Origin: an uncultured Alphaproteobacteria bacterium
GTDB lineage: Bacteria; Pseudomonadota; Alphaproteobacteria; GCA-2731375
NCBI GenBank assembly: GCA_913049615.1
Contig: CAJWZI010000056.1
Span: 1-7,824 of the forward strand
Direction of reading: 5' to 3'
DNA: 7,824 nt
Every line of letters begins with the position of its first letter. The first letter of the stretch is position 1. A program made the translations under genes and the position numbers. The notes under the pieces were generated by a model. It had not been told where the DNA came from. It saw nothing but the letters and a program-made list of their open reading frames with translations, and ran no database searches. Below are positions 1-6,579 of this stretch, piece after piece.

Positions 1-26
1 TCCCCGATTTCTGGCATCATCACCTT

Positions 27-236
27 ATGAAACGTCTGCTGCCGGTTCTGATAGGTTTTGTGTTCCTGTTGTTGTCCTCAACAGAGGGGTGGAGTTTGCC
101 TCCGTGTCCGGGCAGTCGTACATCATCCAACTGGAAAATGACTAGAAATTGGACTGACTGTTTTGGCACCATGACCTCTGCTCGGTCTCCTCTTGCCCTG
201 GTTACGATCGGCGGCTGGAAAACCACTTCCCGATAG
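27..236 (+). pseudogene. N-terminal fragment of a secreted MORN-repeat-type protein
   Basis: The 69-codon frame begins MKRLLPVLIGFVFLLL, a good signal peptide with a basic start, a hydrophobic core and likely cleavage near residue 23 (after EGWS). It continues with LPPCPGS and then WTDCFGT. From memory, this pairing is the usual mature start of small secreted proteins that go on into MORN repeats (YxGxxxxGxxHGxG). Here no MORN repeat follows: after CFGT (residues 46-49) the frame turns into unrelated sequence and stops, overlapping the 3' end of tctA on the other strand by 35 bases. No clear ribosome-binding site precedes the ATG. I read it as a remnant whose 3' part was lost when it was joined to the transporter operon. 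It could instead be a short expressed secreted peptide. The family call is from motif recognition only. Confidence 0.45.
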
Positions 237-1683
237 AGGTGCTAAACAGTCCGAGGAACGCGAGCAAGAGGAACAGCGCTGCCAATGGCTGTGTCAGAAT
301 CTGCCACCAATCCCCCTCGAACATCTTCAGTGAGTTCTGAAAGTTTGTTTCGACCATCTCTCCAAGAATCAGCCCAACGGCGATTGGCGCAACCGCGAAG
401 CCGTGACGCCGCGCAAAAAAACCGATGACCCCAAATATTAGTGCAATCCAAACATCGAGGAGGGAGGAGCTAAGCGCATAGGCGCCGATCACGGCAAGCG
501 CAAAGACAATCGGCCAGAGTATTTGTAGGGGCACCTGGGAGATGCGTGCGAACAGCTTTGAGGCATAGAGCCCCATGGCCATAAACATTAAGTTGGCCAG
601 TAGCATAGCGCCAAAGATCTGATAGACCTTGTCAACTTGTTCAGTGAACAGGTAGGGGCCGGGGCGGAGGCCATGTACCATCAGGCCGACGAGGATAACC
701 GCCGTCGTCCCACTGCCGGGGATACCGAGCACCATCGTTGGCACCATTGCTCCGCCGGTCGCGGCGTTGTTGGCCGCTTCGGCACCGGCGATCCCTTCAA
801 TGGCGCCTTTTCCAAACTCTTCCTTATTCTTTGACCATCGGCGCGCCTCGGCATAACCGATCATGGATGCCACTGTTGCCCCTTCGGCCGGAAGCACACC
901 GATGAACGTACCGATCCCGCAGGAGCGAAGCACCGTCTTCCAGATTTTTTTGTAATCCTCTCGTGAGGGCAATTTTACTGCTTTCATGCCAATCGTGTCG
1001 ATGATCTGATTGACCCTCTTCGACTGCACCAGTAATTCCGAAATCGCGAATATCCCGATGAATACAGGCACGAAGGATAACCCCTCGAAAAGTTCGTAAT
1101 TGCCAAACATGAAGCGCTCAATCCCGGTGGTGGGTTCGGCCCCGATCGTCGCCAGCCACACTCCGAAGACGCCACCGGTCAAATTCTTTACTGTGCCGCC
1201 GGCGCTGATTGAGGCGAGCATGGAGAGGCCAAACAGGGCGAGAGCAAAATACTCTGGTGGACGAAACTCATATGCGACCCGAGCCAGCATTGGAGCCGCG
1301 ATACAGAGGACGATTACCGAGAACACGCCACCGATCGTACTCGATACGACGGCGATACCTAGTGCGCGACCCGCTTCACCTCGCTGCGCGAGCGGATAGC
1401 CGTCGAAGGTCGTCGCAGCGGCTGCAGATGTCCCGGGGGTGTTGATCAAGATCGCGGTTATGGAGCCAGCAAAGGTGGCTGCCACGTATATTGTTGCAAG
1501 AACTGCGATTGCGTGTACTGGCTCCATGGTTAACGTGAATGGAAGCAATAGAGCAGCGCCGGTCGTCGCGCCGAGACCGGGAAGAACGCCGATAACCACG
1601 CCTAGAATGGTGGTAATCAGGATCAAAAAGACGAGGTAGGGATCGAAAACAACGGATCCCATCGCGTGTAGCGCTTCGATCAT
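202..1683 (-). CDS. tctA: TctA, large permease subunit of a tripartite tricarboxylate transporter
   Basis: This is the large inner-membrane subunit of a TTT secondary transporter, which takes substrate from the periplasmic TctC protein and moves it inward using the ion gradient. The 493 residues match the usual length of about 500. Family hallmarks are in order: GVLPGLGATTGAALLLPFTL near residues 32-51, NTPGTSAAAATTFDGYPLA near 81-99 followed by QRGEAGRALG, then AEAANNAATGGAMVPTMVLG and GIPGSGTTAVIL in the second half. The two PG-containing loops with matching surroundings reflect the internal repeat of the family. Most of the protein is hydrophobic, consistent with about ten to twelve membrane helices. 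The ATG lies 11 bases after the tctB stop, so the two are surely co-transcribed; its Shine-Dalgarno (GGTGG) is weak, suggesting translation coupled to tctB. The stop lies inside the MORN-type remnant on the opposite strand. Substrate cannot be read from the permease; a carboxylate such as a sugar acid is inferred from the neighbours. Confidence 0.95.
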   Translation of the reverse strand: MIEALHAMGSVVFDPYLVFLILITTILGVVIGVLPGLGATTGAALLLPFTLTMEPVHAIAVLATIYVAATFAGSITAILINTPGTSAAAATTFDGYPLAQRGEAGRALGIAVVSSTIGGVFSVIVLCIAAPMLARVAYEFRPPEYFALALFGLSMLASISAGGTVKNLTGGVFGVWLATIGAEPTTGIERFMFGNYELFEGLSFVPVFIGIFAISELLVQSKRVNQIIDTIGMKAVKLPSREDYKKIWKTVLRSCGIGTFIGVLPAEGATVASMIGYAEARRWSKNKEEFGKGAIEGIAGAEAANNAATGGAMVPTMVLGIPGSGTTAVILVGLMVHGLRPGPYLFTEQVDKVYQIFGAMLLANLMFMAMGLYASKLFARISQVPLQILWPIVFALAVIGAYALSSSLLDVWIALIFGVIGFFARRHGFAVAPIAVGLILGEMVETNFQNSLKMFEGDWWQILTQPLAALFLLLAFLGLFSTSIGKWFSSRRS

Positions 1684-1694
1684 GGTACCACCAC

Positions 1695-2159
1695 TTACCC
1701 GTAATACCAGTTGGTCAATAGGCCGCGCGGAAAGCGAACCCTTAGGACCTTGTCGAACAAAAGAAAGATTGTGAAGGGCGTGACGAGTGCTACCGTACCC
1801 GCGATATAAATCCGCCTCTCACCCCACAACAGGCACATGGCAAACATAACCACCGCGATCGCAATCATCATGTCAATATAAACGGTGATTGGGTAGAAAA
1901 TCAGGAAAAGCGCAATCGATCCCCACGTCTGAAAGCCTTCCCACTGAATCTTTTTGGGAGGTTCTGTCCGGTACTGAAAAACGAGTAAAGCTGCTAGCAC
2001 CAGGTTGATCACCATTAGAAGGATCGGGAAGACGCGCGGCTGCAGGCTGTCGCCGACGATCATCGGGGGCGACAGTTCAAGTTGAAGGGCCACACAAATT
2101 ACGGCGACGGAAAAGGCCGCAATGATCCCCGGGATGACTAGAAGCCGAATAACAGGCAC
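1695..2159 (-). CDS. tctB: TctB, small membrane subunit of a tripartite tricarboxylate transporter
   Basis: This is the small, poorly conserved partner of TctA. I place the start at the GTG at 2159-2157, giving 154 residues, close to the family norm. The open frame runs upstream to 2246, but that stretch is strongly basic, overlaps the end of tctC and lacks a ribosome-binding site. The GTG has GGAAG (2172-2168) eight bases ahead. Four membrane helices are visible at about residues 6-25, 44-62, 79-95 with 97-111, and 118-135. The loop GDSLQPRVFP (36-45) and the C-terminal RVRFPRG (140-146) are typical TctB landmarks. The gene sits between tctC (49-base gap containing a hairpin) and tctA (11-base gap). 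Its ribosome-binding site lies within the hairpin stem, so its translation is probably lower than or conditional on that of tctC. Confidence 0.88.
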   Translation of the reverse strand: MPVIRLLVIPGIIAAFSVAVICVALQLELSPPMIVGDSLQPRVFPILLMVINLVLAALLVFQYRTEPPKKIQWEGFQTWGSIALFLIFYPITVYIDMMIAIAVVMFAMCLLWGERRIYIAGTVALVTPFTIFLLFDKVLRVRFPRGLLTNWYYG

Positions 2160-2161
2160 AA

Positions 2162-2187
2162 ACAGTGCTTCCAAAAGGAAGCACTGT
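2162..2187 (-). promoter_or_regulatory. Perfect 11-bp hairpin covering the tctB ribosome-binding site
   Basis: On the minus strand ACAGTGCTTCC, a TTTT loop and GGAAGCACTGT form an uninterrupted 11-bp stem with a four-base loop, lying between the tctC stop and the tctB GTG. The 3' arm begins with GGAAG, the best Shine-Dalgarno for tctB, so the folded form would hide it. A second AGGAG (2192-2188) sits immediately before the 5' arm and would be brought within a few bases of the GTG if the stem folded. No T-run of note follows, so it is not a standard terminator. It probably lets the binding protein be made in excess over the membrane subunits, by shielding the tctC 3' end from decay and/or limiting tctB translation. 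The structure is seen directly; the role is inferred. Confidence 0.7.
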
Positions 2188-2208
2188 CTCCTTGCGTTGA
2201 GACGGAGT

Positions 2209-3192
2209 TTACTTAACCAGGCCCATTGCCTTGAGCGCCGGGCCAAACTCGCCGACCATGGATTTGATCTGCTTACCCCATGGGCCAGACGGCTGAGGTG
2301 AAGTCTTATCGAGGCCCGAGTTCTTTAGATACGCCTGATACATCGAATGCTTCATCGCCTTCATCATGCCCTTTTCGAGGGCGGCGCGTCGCGCCGGGTC
2401 GACACCGGCGTGGGTCACAAAACCGCGAGTGGTCGAGAGTACCAGGTCAATACCCATCGACTTCGCCGTCTTTGCTTTCGGAATGGGCGCCATACCGGCT
2501 TCGCCTAGGATCACCAGCGGACAGATATCGCCCGCCTCTACCGGGGCAGCGGCCTCGGATAGATTGAGCGTTCCGACGTTGACGGAGCCCGCAACCAGCT
2601 GCGTCGCCAGTTCCCCACCGCCTTTAAAAGGAATGTAGGTTGGCATCGGCACGCCGAGGCGTTTTGCCCATAGGAACACCGTGATGTGATCGATCGTTCC
2701 GGTCTGGGTGCCGCCGAACTTCAGCTTGTCGCCCTTCTTCATACCCGCGACGAAATCCTCGGGTGTCTTGTAGGGGCTGGTCTTGCAGTTGACCATCAGG
2801 ATCTGCGGATCATTGGTGCCACGCGCAAGCGGAGCCATATCCGAGACCTTGAGCTTGGTTTTGCCCTTGCTCATGGTGATCGCGTGGCCGACCGTGAACG
2901 TCATAATCGTGTTGCCGTCTGCAGGCCGGGTTCTGAAGTAGTTCATCGCCAAGGCACCGCCGCCGCCACGCTTATTCACCACGACCATATCTTGTTTAAG
3001 CGTCCGACGGCCGCGCAGCATCATCATCCGCGAGTTGACGTCGGTGCCTCCACCGGCACCCGCATGGGTGATCACTTCGATGGCGGGCTTGTCGGCTGCT
3101 TGGGTGACGGCATTTGTCATCGTCACGAGACCAAGACCGGCGGTAATGGCGGTTAAAATAGTGACGCTCTTTCGCGTCGGAATGATATTCAT
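2209..3192 (-). CDS. tctC: TctC/Bug-family periplasmic substrate-binding protein
   Basis: This is the extracytoplasmic solute receptor of the TTT system; it binds a carboxylate in the periplasm and delivers it to TctAB. The ATG at 3192 is preceded by a strong GGGAGGAG at ideal spacing and gives 327 residues, the normal length. The much longer open frame reaching 3585 is an artefact. Residues 1-33 are a signal peptide (TRK at 6-8, a hydrophobic core, cleavage probably after AVTQAA). Family landmarks follow: ITHAGAGGGTD (41-51) for the first ligand-carboxylate loop, VVVNKRGGGGALAMNYF (70-86), FGGTQTGTIDH (159-169), and YIPFKGGGELATQLVAGSVN (186-205). HAGAGGGTD in place of the more usual PxxPGGxxD marks a distinct subclade. 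The mature protein has only two cysteines, C136 and C224, which could form a disulfide. It is first in the operon, next to the palindromic operator. Ligand unknown; a sugar acid is inferred. Confidence 0.93.
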   Translation of the reverse strand: MNIIPTRKSVTILTAITAGLGLVTMTNAVTQAADKPAIEVITHAGAGGGTDVNSRMMMLRGRRTLKQDMVVVNKRGGGGALAMNYFRTRPADGNTIMTFTVGHAITMSKGKTKLKVSDMAPLARGTNDPQILMVNCKTSPYKTPEDFVAGMKKGDKLKFGGTQTGTIDHITVFLWAKRLGVPMPTYIPFKGGGELATQLVAGSVNVGTLNLSEAAAPVEAGDICPLVILGEAGMAPIPKAKTAKSMGIDLVLSTTRGFVTHAGVDPARRAALEKGMMKAMKHSMYQAYLKNSGLDKTSPQPSGPWGKQIKSMVGEFGPALKAMGLVK

Positions 3193-3230
3193 GATAGCTC
3201 CTCCCTTAGAACTCGTTTGTAGAAAGAAAG

Positions 3231-3258
3231 TTGACAGACTGCGGGAAAGAATTACCAT
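3231..3258 (+). promoter_or_regulatory. Candidate sigma-70 promoter for the rightward enzyme operon
   Basis: A perfect -35 hexamer TTGACA (3231-3236) is followed after 16 bases by TACCAT (3253-3258), a four-of-six match to the -10 consensus. It would start transcription near 3265, a few bases before the palindrome at 3271, so a bound repressor would block initiation or early elongation. The resulting leader is about 105 bases long. TTGACC at 3286-3291 is another possible -35 but has no good -10 at the right distance. I could not identify a convincing leftward promoter for tctCBA in the same region. Confidence 0.4.
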
Positions 3259-3270
3259 GTTTAATCGAAA

Positions 3271-3284
3271 ATTGGTATACCAAT
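3271..3284. promoter_or_regulatory. Palindromic operator ATTGGTATACCAAT, GntR (FadR/FCD) type
   Basis: ATTGGTATACCAAT is a perfect 14-bp inverted repeat, and two further pairs outside one mismatch also match (3268-3269 with 3286-3287). TGGTATACCA fits the TnGTnnnACnA pattern known for FadR/FCD-subfamily GntR repressors, which commonly control sugar-acid genes. It lies between the divergent tctC and isomerase-like genes, 78 bases from the tctC start and 87 from the other, so one regulator could control both operons. No regulator gene is inside the window. The repeat is seen; the protein family that binds it is inferred. Confidence 0.65.
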
Positions 3285-3313
3285 ATTGACCTAAAGCGAA
3301 ATTGCTAAAGAAA

Positions 3314-3327
3314 AGTTGTATGCCAAA
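3314..3327. promoter_or_regulatory. Degenerate second copy of the operator
   Basis: AGTTGTATGCCAAA matches the perfect palindrome at 10 of 14 positions, keeping GTAT and CCAA. Its centre is 43 bp from that of the first site, about four helical turns, so both would face the same side of the DNA, as expected for cooperative binding or looping. A 10/14 match in an AT-rich gap can arise by chance, so this is a weak call. Confidence 0.25.
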
Positions 3328-3371
3328 TCGACATCGCAAATCACCTAGTTCATACTTATGGAAGTTTGACC

Positions 3372-4211
3372 ATGTCATCCAATCTGAAGAAGCGTATTGG
3401 GGTCGATATCGGCCGACGAGCCAAGTTGGAAGAAGGGTTAGATTGGGCTGCTGAAAAAGAAGTTTTCTATATCGATATTCAACTTGATACTGGCGCCAAT
3501 GCCTTGGAGACTTTTGACGAAGCTCGCTGCGAAGCTGTGAAGGAAATGTGCCGCAGTCACGACATCCATCTCGGACTGCATACACTTTCCGGAGTCAACA
3601 TGGCGGAATACAGCAACTTCTTTAGACAAGCCGCCGACGAGTACCTCCAAGCCTACATTGATATGGCGAGGCGGCTTGACGCCGAATGGGTTGTCGTTCA
3701 CGCTGGTTTCCATTTCACAGCCGACTATGAACAACGCAAGCAAGCAAGCCTTGAGCGGTTGCAGCGAGCCTCTGCCTATGCTGAGGATAAAGGCGTCCAA
3801 CTGTTGCTGGAAAACATGAACCGTGAGCCTGAAGATGCGGAAGTGAATTACCTGGGATACACTCTGGAGGAATGCGCGTTTTATTTCGACAATCTGAAGT
3901 CGCCTAATCTGCATTGGACCTTTACGATCAACCATGCGACGTTGGTGCCGGAGGGAATTGACGGGTTTTTGGATGCCTTTGGGATAGACCGAATTCGCGA
4001 GGTGCGCGTTGCCGACAATTTGGGGGACAAAGAACACCACATGTTTCCCGGTGAAGGCAGTATCGATTTCCGGGCCTTGTTCCTGCGTTTGGAAGGCATG
4101 GGTTATACAGGTCACTACACCAATGGTTTCGGAACATTGGAAGACATGATCCGCGGTAGAGACTATCTGGTCGCCGAAGCAAAAGCGGCTGGTGTGCCAT
4201 CGGCACAATAA
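3372..4211 (+). CDS. Sugar phosphate isomerase/epimerase-like TIM barrel protein with altered metal site
   Basis: This 279-residue protein belongs to the xylose-isomerase-like TIM barrel family (AP_endonuc_2 fold), whose members isomerise or epimerise sugars and related polyols using one divalent metal. The ATG at 3372 has GGAAG seven bases upstream; an in-frame TTG at 3366 is less likely. Strand-end landmarks are LGLHTLSG (67-74), WVVVHAGFHF (106-115), LLLENMN (144-150), FTINHAT (184-190), VRVADN (211-216) and HMFPGEGSIDF (223-233). E147 matches the first metal Glu and H188 the conserved His. The other metal ligands seem changed: the Asp of the DxxH motif is T185, the His of the VHxxD strand is R212, and the last-strand Glu falls in HYTNGFG (248-254), which has no acid. 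It may be metal-independent, bind metal differently, or not be an isomerase. It leads the rightward operon, 96 bases before the PdxA-like gene. The fold is secure; reaction and substrate are unknown. Confidence 0.85.
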   Translation: MSSNLKKRIGVDIGRRAKLEEGLDWAAEKEVFYIDIQLDTGANALETFDEARCEAVKEMCRSHDIHLGLHTLSGVNMAEYSNFFRQAADEYLQAYIDMARRLDAEWVVVHAGFHFTADYEQRKQASLERLQRASAYAEDKGVQLLLENMNREPEDAEVNYLGYTLEECAFYFDNLKSPNLHWTFTINHATLVPEGIDGFLDAFGIDRIREVRVADNLGDKEHHMFPGEGSIDFRALFLRLEGMGYTGHYTNGFGTLEDMIRGRDYLVAEAKAAGVPSAQ

Positions 4212-4270
4212 TGTGGCTCGAAGTTTTGCTCCCCTTAATGGACAAGTTAGACGTTATTTTCAGAGGGGAA

Positions 4271-4286
4271 GCCGCGAATTCGCGGC
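4271..4286. repeat. 16-bp perfect palindrome in the leader of the PdxA-like gene
   Basis: GCCGCGAATTCGCGGC is a perfect inverted repeat that can fold as a 6-bp GC-only stem with an AATT loop, 22 bases before the PdxA-like start. Only ATAATTG follows, so it is a poor terminator. Just upstream GCTCCCC (4228-4234) could pair, with one bulged A, with GGGGAAGC (4265-4272), which overlaps the palindrome by two bases, so the two folds compete slightly. It could be a transcript-stability element, a weak attenuator or a protein site. I see no convincing promoter in this 96-base gap, so the enzyme genes are probably one transcript. Confidence 0.5.
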
Positions 4287-4307
4287 ATAATTGTGTGGGA
4301 GTTTAGT

Positions 4308-5333
4308 ATGAAGCCACGTATCGCCATCATACACGGAGAGCCTGCTGGGATCGGGCCCGAATTAATCGCTAAACTATTAGCTCAGGCTGATGTTGCAGAT
4401 CATGCCGACATCGTACTGGTTGGTGACAGACACATTTTCGAGCTCGGTCAACGACAGGCGGGTACCGAATGGCCCATTCGGGAAATTGGTGTTGATGATG
4501 CGGAAATTTGGGAGAAGGGAGACGGTTATCCCCTTGTGCCGATGGAGACCCTCACGCCTGAAGAGGTGCGGCCCTCGGAAGTGACCGAAGCCGGCGGACG
4601 AGCCAGCCTACGGAATCTCGATCGAGCGCTTGATCTCACTCTTGCGGGTTATGCCGACGCTGTACTGTTCGGGCCATTCAATAAGGCGTCCTTGCATTTG
4701 GCCGGGATGGATGTCGAGGACGAGCATCGCTACATGGCGCGTTACATGGGTTTCACTGGCTATCATTCGGAGATCAACATGCTCGACGAATTGATCACCA
4801 CCCGTGTGACCAGCCACATTGCATTGAAGGATGTGGTCGAATCCATCGATCAGGACGGCATTGTCAAGGCCATTCTGCTGGCCAATGATACCCTCCAAGC
4901 GGCCGGCGTTTCGCGGCCACGTATCGGGGTCGCGGCTCTCAATCCGCATGCCGGTGACAACGGAAATTTTGGTACCGAGGAAATCGACATCCTAGCACCG
5001 GCCGTTGAAAGCGCGCGGGAAATGCAAATCGATGTGAATGGCCCCTGGCCTTCGGACACGGTGTTTCTCAAAGGGCGTGACGATTTGCTTGACGCGGTGG
5101 TTACCATGTACCATGACCAAGGGCAGATAGCCATGAAGTTGATGGGGTTCGAGCGTGGAGTTACTATTGCCGCTGGCCTTCCCATCCCAGTGGCCACGCC
5201 AGCCCATGGTACTGCTTTCGATATAGCCGGAAAAGGTATCGCCAATCTCGGCGCCACTCGAAAAGCCTTTGACGTACTTTGCCGTATGGCTGCTCACGAT
5301 CACCAGTGGCAGGCGGTACATCCGGTGGCCTAG
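4308..5333 (+). CDS. PdxA-family NAD-dependent dehydrogenase, divergent subgroup
   Basis: PdxA enzymes oxidise 4-phosphohydroxy-L-threonine; the PdxA2 branch oxidises 4-phospho-erythronate/threonate with decarboxylation; TphB-like members act on unphosphorylated diols. The ATG at 4308 has GGGAG six bases upstream and gives 341 residues, normal for the family; the GTG at 4293 is less likely. Landmarks: [11 protein letters not shown] (8-18, usually GDPAGIGPE), [14 protein letters not shown] (120-133), VTSHIAL (167-173), [13 protein letters not shown] (210-222), GPWPSDTVF (245-253), TMYHDQG (266-272), and [14 protein letters not shown] (297-310). All three metal histidines are present: H170, H214, H269. 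Counting from these against E. coli PdxA (recalled), H140 and K277 match H136 and K274, but T137, N283 and R292 become R141, T286 and V295. That argues against the standard phosphorylated substrate. No DUF1537-type kinase, the usual PdxA2 partner, is in the window. It lies 31 bases before the enolase-superfamily gene. A vitamin B6 role is unlikely in this context. Confidence 0.88.
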   Translation: MKPRIAIIHGEPAGIGPELIAKLLAQADVADHADIVLVGDRHIFELGQRQAGTEWPIREIGVDDAEIWEKGDGYPLVPMETLTPEEVRPSEVTEAGGRASLRNLDRALDLTLAGYADAVLFGPFNKASLHLAGMDVEDEHRYMARYMGFTGYHSEINMLDELITTRVTSHIALKDVVESIDQDGIVKAILLANDTLQAAGVSRPRIGVAALNPHAGDNGNFGTEEIDILAPAVESAREMQIDVNGPWPSDTVFLKGRDDLLDAVVTMYHDQGQIAMKLMGFERGVTIAAGLPIPVATPAHGTAFDIAGKGIANLGATRKAFDVLCRMAAHDHQWQAVHPVA

Positions 5334-5364
5334 TGGTGCGATCGAAGCAACAGGAGGTCTGAGG

Positions 5365-6537
5365 ATGAAAATTCAATCGATCCGCACCCGCGTATGGGAA
5401 TGGACTGGAAAAACTGTTCCGCCCGTGGCAAATTTCTGCACCAATGCCATGGATGCGCTCTATGACCGTGGTGACGCAATGGGGTCTTTTCGGTTTCACG
5501 GTTGGATGACCTGCGAAATCGAAACTGATACGGGTATCGTCGGTATCGGCAACGCCGCACTGGCGCCTCGGATTTCCAAGAAAATCATCGATACTTACCT
5601 AGCTCCCCTGGTTGTTGGTCAAGACCCCTGGGACTATGAATACATTTGGCAACGGCTATATCGTTCTACCCATGCTTGGGGTCGTCGGGGTATCGGCATG
5701 GTGGCTATATCTGCTGTTGATATCGCCATCTGGGATATCCTCGGTAAGGCTGCAGGGCAACCAGTATTTAAATTACTTGGCGGGCGAACCAAGGAACGTA
5801 TCCCCGTCTACGCATCTAAGCTCTATTCCGGTCCCATCGAAGACATGCAGCACGAAGCCCAAACCTATGTAGACCAAGGGTTCTCCATGTTCAAAATGCG
5901 CTTTGGATGGGGGCCCAAGGACGGCCCCGCAGGTGTGCGTGAGAATCTGAACCGTATCGCGGCCGTGCGCGAAGTCGTTGGCGCGGACACCGATCTCATG
6001 GTCGAATGTTACATGGGATGGAATCTCGACTATGCCAAACGCATGTTGTCGTTGCTCGTACCTTACAATCCACGTTGGCTCGAAGAACCGGTAATTGCCG
6101 ACGACATTTCGGGTTACGCGGAGCTTAACAAAATGGGTATCATTCCCATATCCGGAGGCGAGCACGAGTTCAATCTGATGGGCTTTAAACAACTGTTGGA
6201 TGCGGGGGCGGTCAGCTACATTCAATATGATACGAATAGGGTCGGCGGCATTACGGCGGCACAGAAGATCAATGCACTGGCAGAAGCATATCAAGTGCCT
6301 GTCGTCCCGCACGCTGGTCAGATGCACAACTACCACCTGACCATGGCTAACCTGAACTGCCCGATGTCGGAGTTCTTCCCTGTGCACGACGTGGAGGTCG
6401 GCAACGAGCTTTTTTATTATATCTTCGATGGCGATCCAGAACCCGAGGACGGCCATATCGACCTCTCGGATGATACGCCCGGCCTCGGTCTTAGTTTGTC
6501 CGACCGCCATCTCGATGATTTTAACATTCTGGAGTGA
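5365..6537 (+). CDS. Enolase-superfamily acid-sugar dehydratase, L-rhamnonate dehydratase-like
   Basis: The protein should abstract the proton next to the carboxylate of an aldonate and eliminate water to give a 2-keto-3-deoxy acid, with Mg2+. The ATG at 5365 has AGGAGG seven bases ahead and gives 390 residues; longer in-frame extensions overlap the PdxA-like gene and are rejected. An N-terminal capping domain (about 1-130) is followed by the barrel. The middle reads like Rhm[20 protein letters not shown] (176-194), [12 protein letters not shown] (213-224), WLEEPV (238-243), ISGGEHEFN (262-270), [10 protein letters not shown] (286-295), [12 protein letters not shown] (313-324). Metal ligands are E214, E240 and E266; H316 with D289 forms the catalytic His-Asp pair. 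Position 214 is Glu (codon GAA) where the family nearly always has Asp. Recalled relatives act on L-rhamnonate and other aldonates; given the next gene, an L-pentonate is a plausible substrate here. The specificity is inferred; galactarolactone-type or other MR-group functions are not excluded. Confidence 0.88.
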   Translation: MKIQSIRTRVWEWTGKTVPPVANFCTNAMDALYDRGDAMGSFRFHGWMTCEIETDTGIVGIGNAALAPRISKKIIDTYLAPLVVGQDPWDYEYIWQRLYRSTHAWGRRGIGMVAISAVDIAIWDILGKAAGQPVFKLLGGRTKERIPVYASKLYSGPIEDMQHEAQTYVDQGFSMFKMRFGWGPKDGPAGVRENLNRIAAVREVVGADTDLMVECYMGWNLDYAKRMLSLLVPYNPRWLEEPVIADDISGYAELNKMGIIPISGGEHEFNLMGFKQLLDAGAVSYIQYDTNRVGGITAAQKINALAEAYQVPVVPHAGQMHNYHLTMANLNCPMSEFFPVHDVEVGNELFYYIFDGDPEPEDGHIDLSDDTPGLGLSLSDRHLDDFNILE

Positions 6538-6579
6538 TTGCCTGACGTATTCGGCATTCACGACCATTTCGGAGGCACC

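Noticed and set aside
2162..2187. tctC-tctB hairpin as a Rho-independent terminator
   Set aside because: There is no adequate T-run after either arm, and the downstream transporter genes need read-through.
2160..2246. Upstream extension of tctB to 183 codons
   Set aside because: The extra 29 residues are basic, overlap the tctC end and have no ribosome-binding site; the GTG at 2159 fits the family length.
2686..3156. 156-codon plus-strand frame within tctC
   Set aside because: It is antisense to an intact binding-protein gene; the composition is a by-product of that coding strand.
3286..3291. TTGACC as the -35 of the main rightward promoter
   Set aside because: The bases at 16-18 spacing (around AGAAAA) are a poor -10; TTGACA at 3231 pairs better.
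3193..3585. Upstream extension of tctC to a 458-codon frame
   Set aside because: It would read through the control region and antisense to the isomerase-like gene. The ATG at 3192 has a strong ribosome-binding site and starts a proper signal peptide.
3438..4208. 256-codon minus-strand frame opposite the isomerase-like gene
   Set aside because: Its protein has no recognisable motif or fold pattern, while the plus strand encodes clear family motifs throughout.
5269..5364. Extended start of the enolase-family gene inside the PdxA-like gene
   Set aside because: It has no ribosome-binding site and no family match; the ATG at 5365 has AGGAGG.
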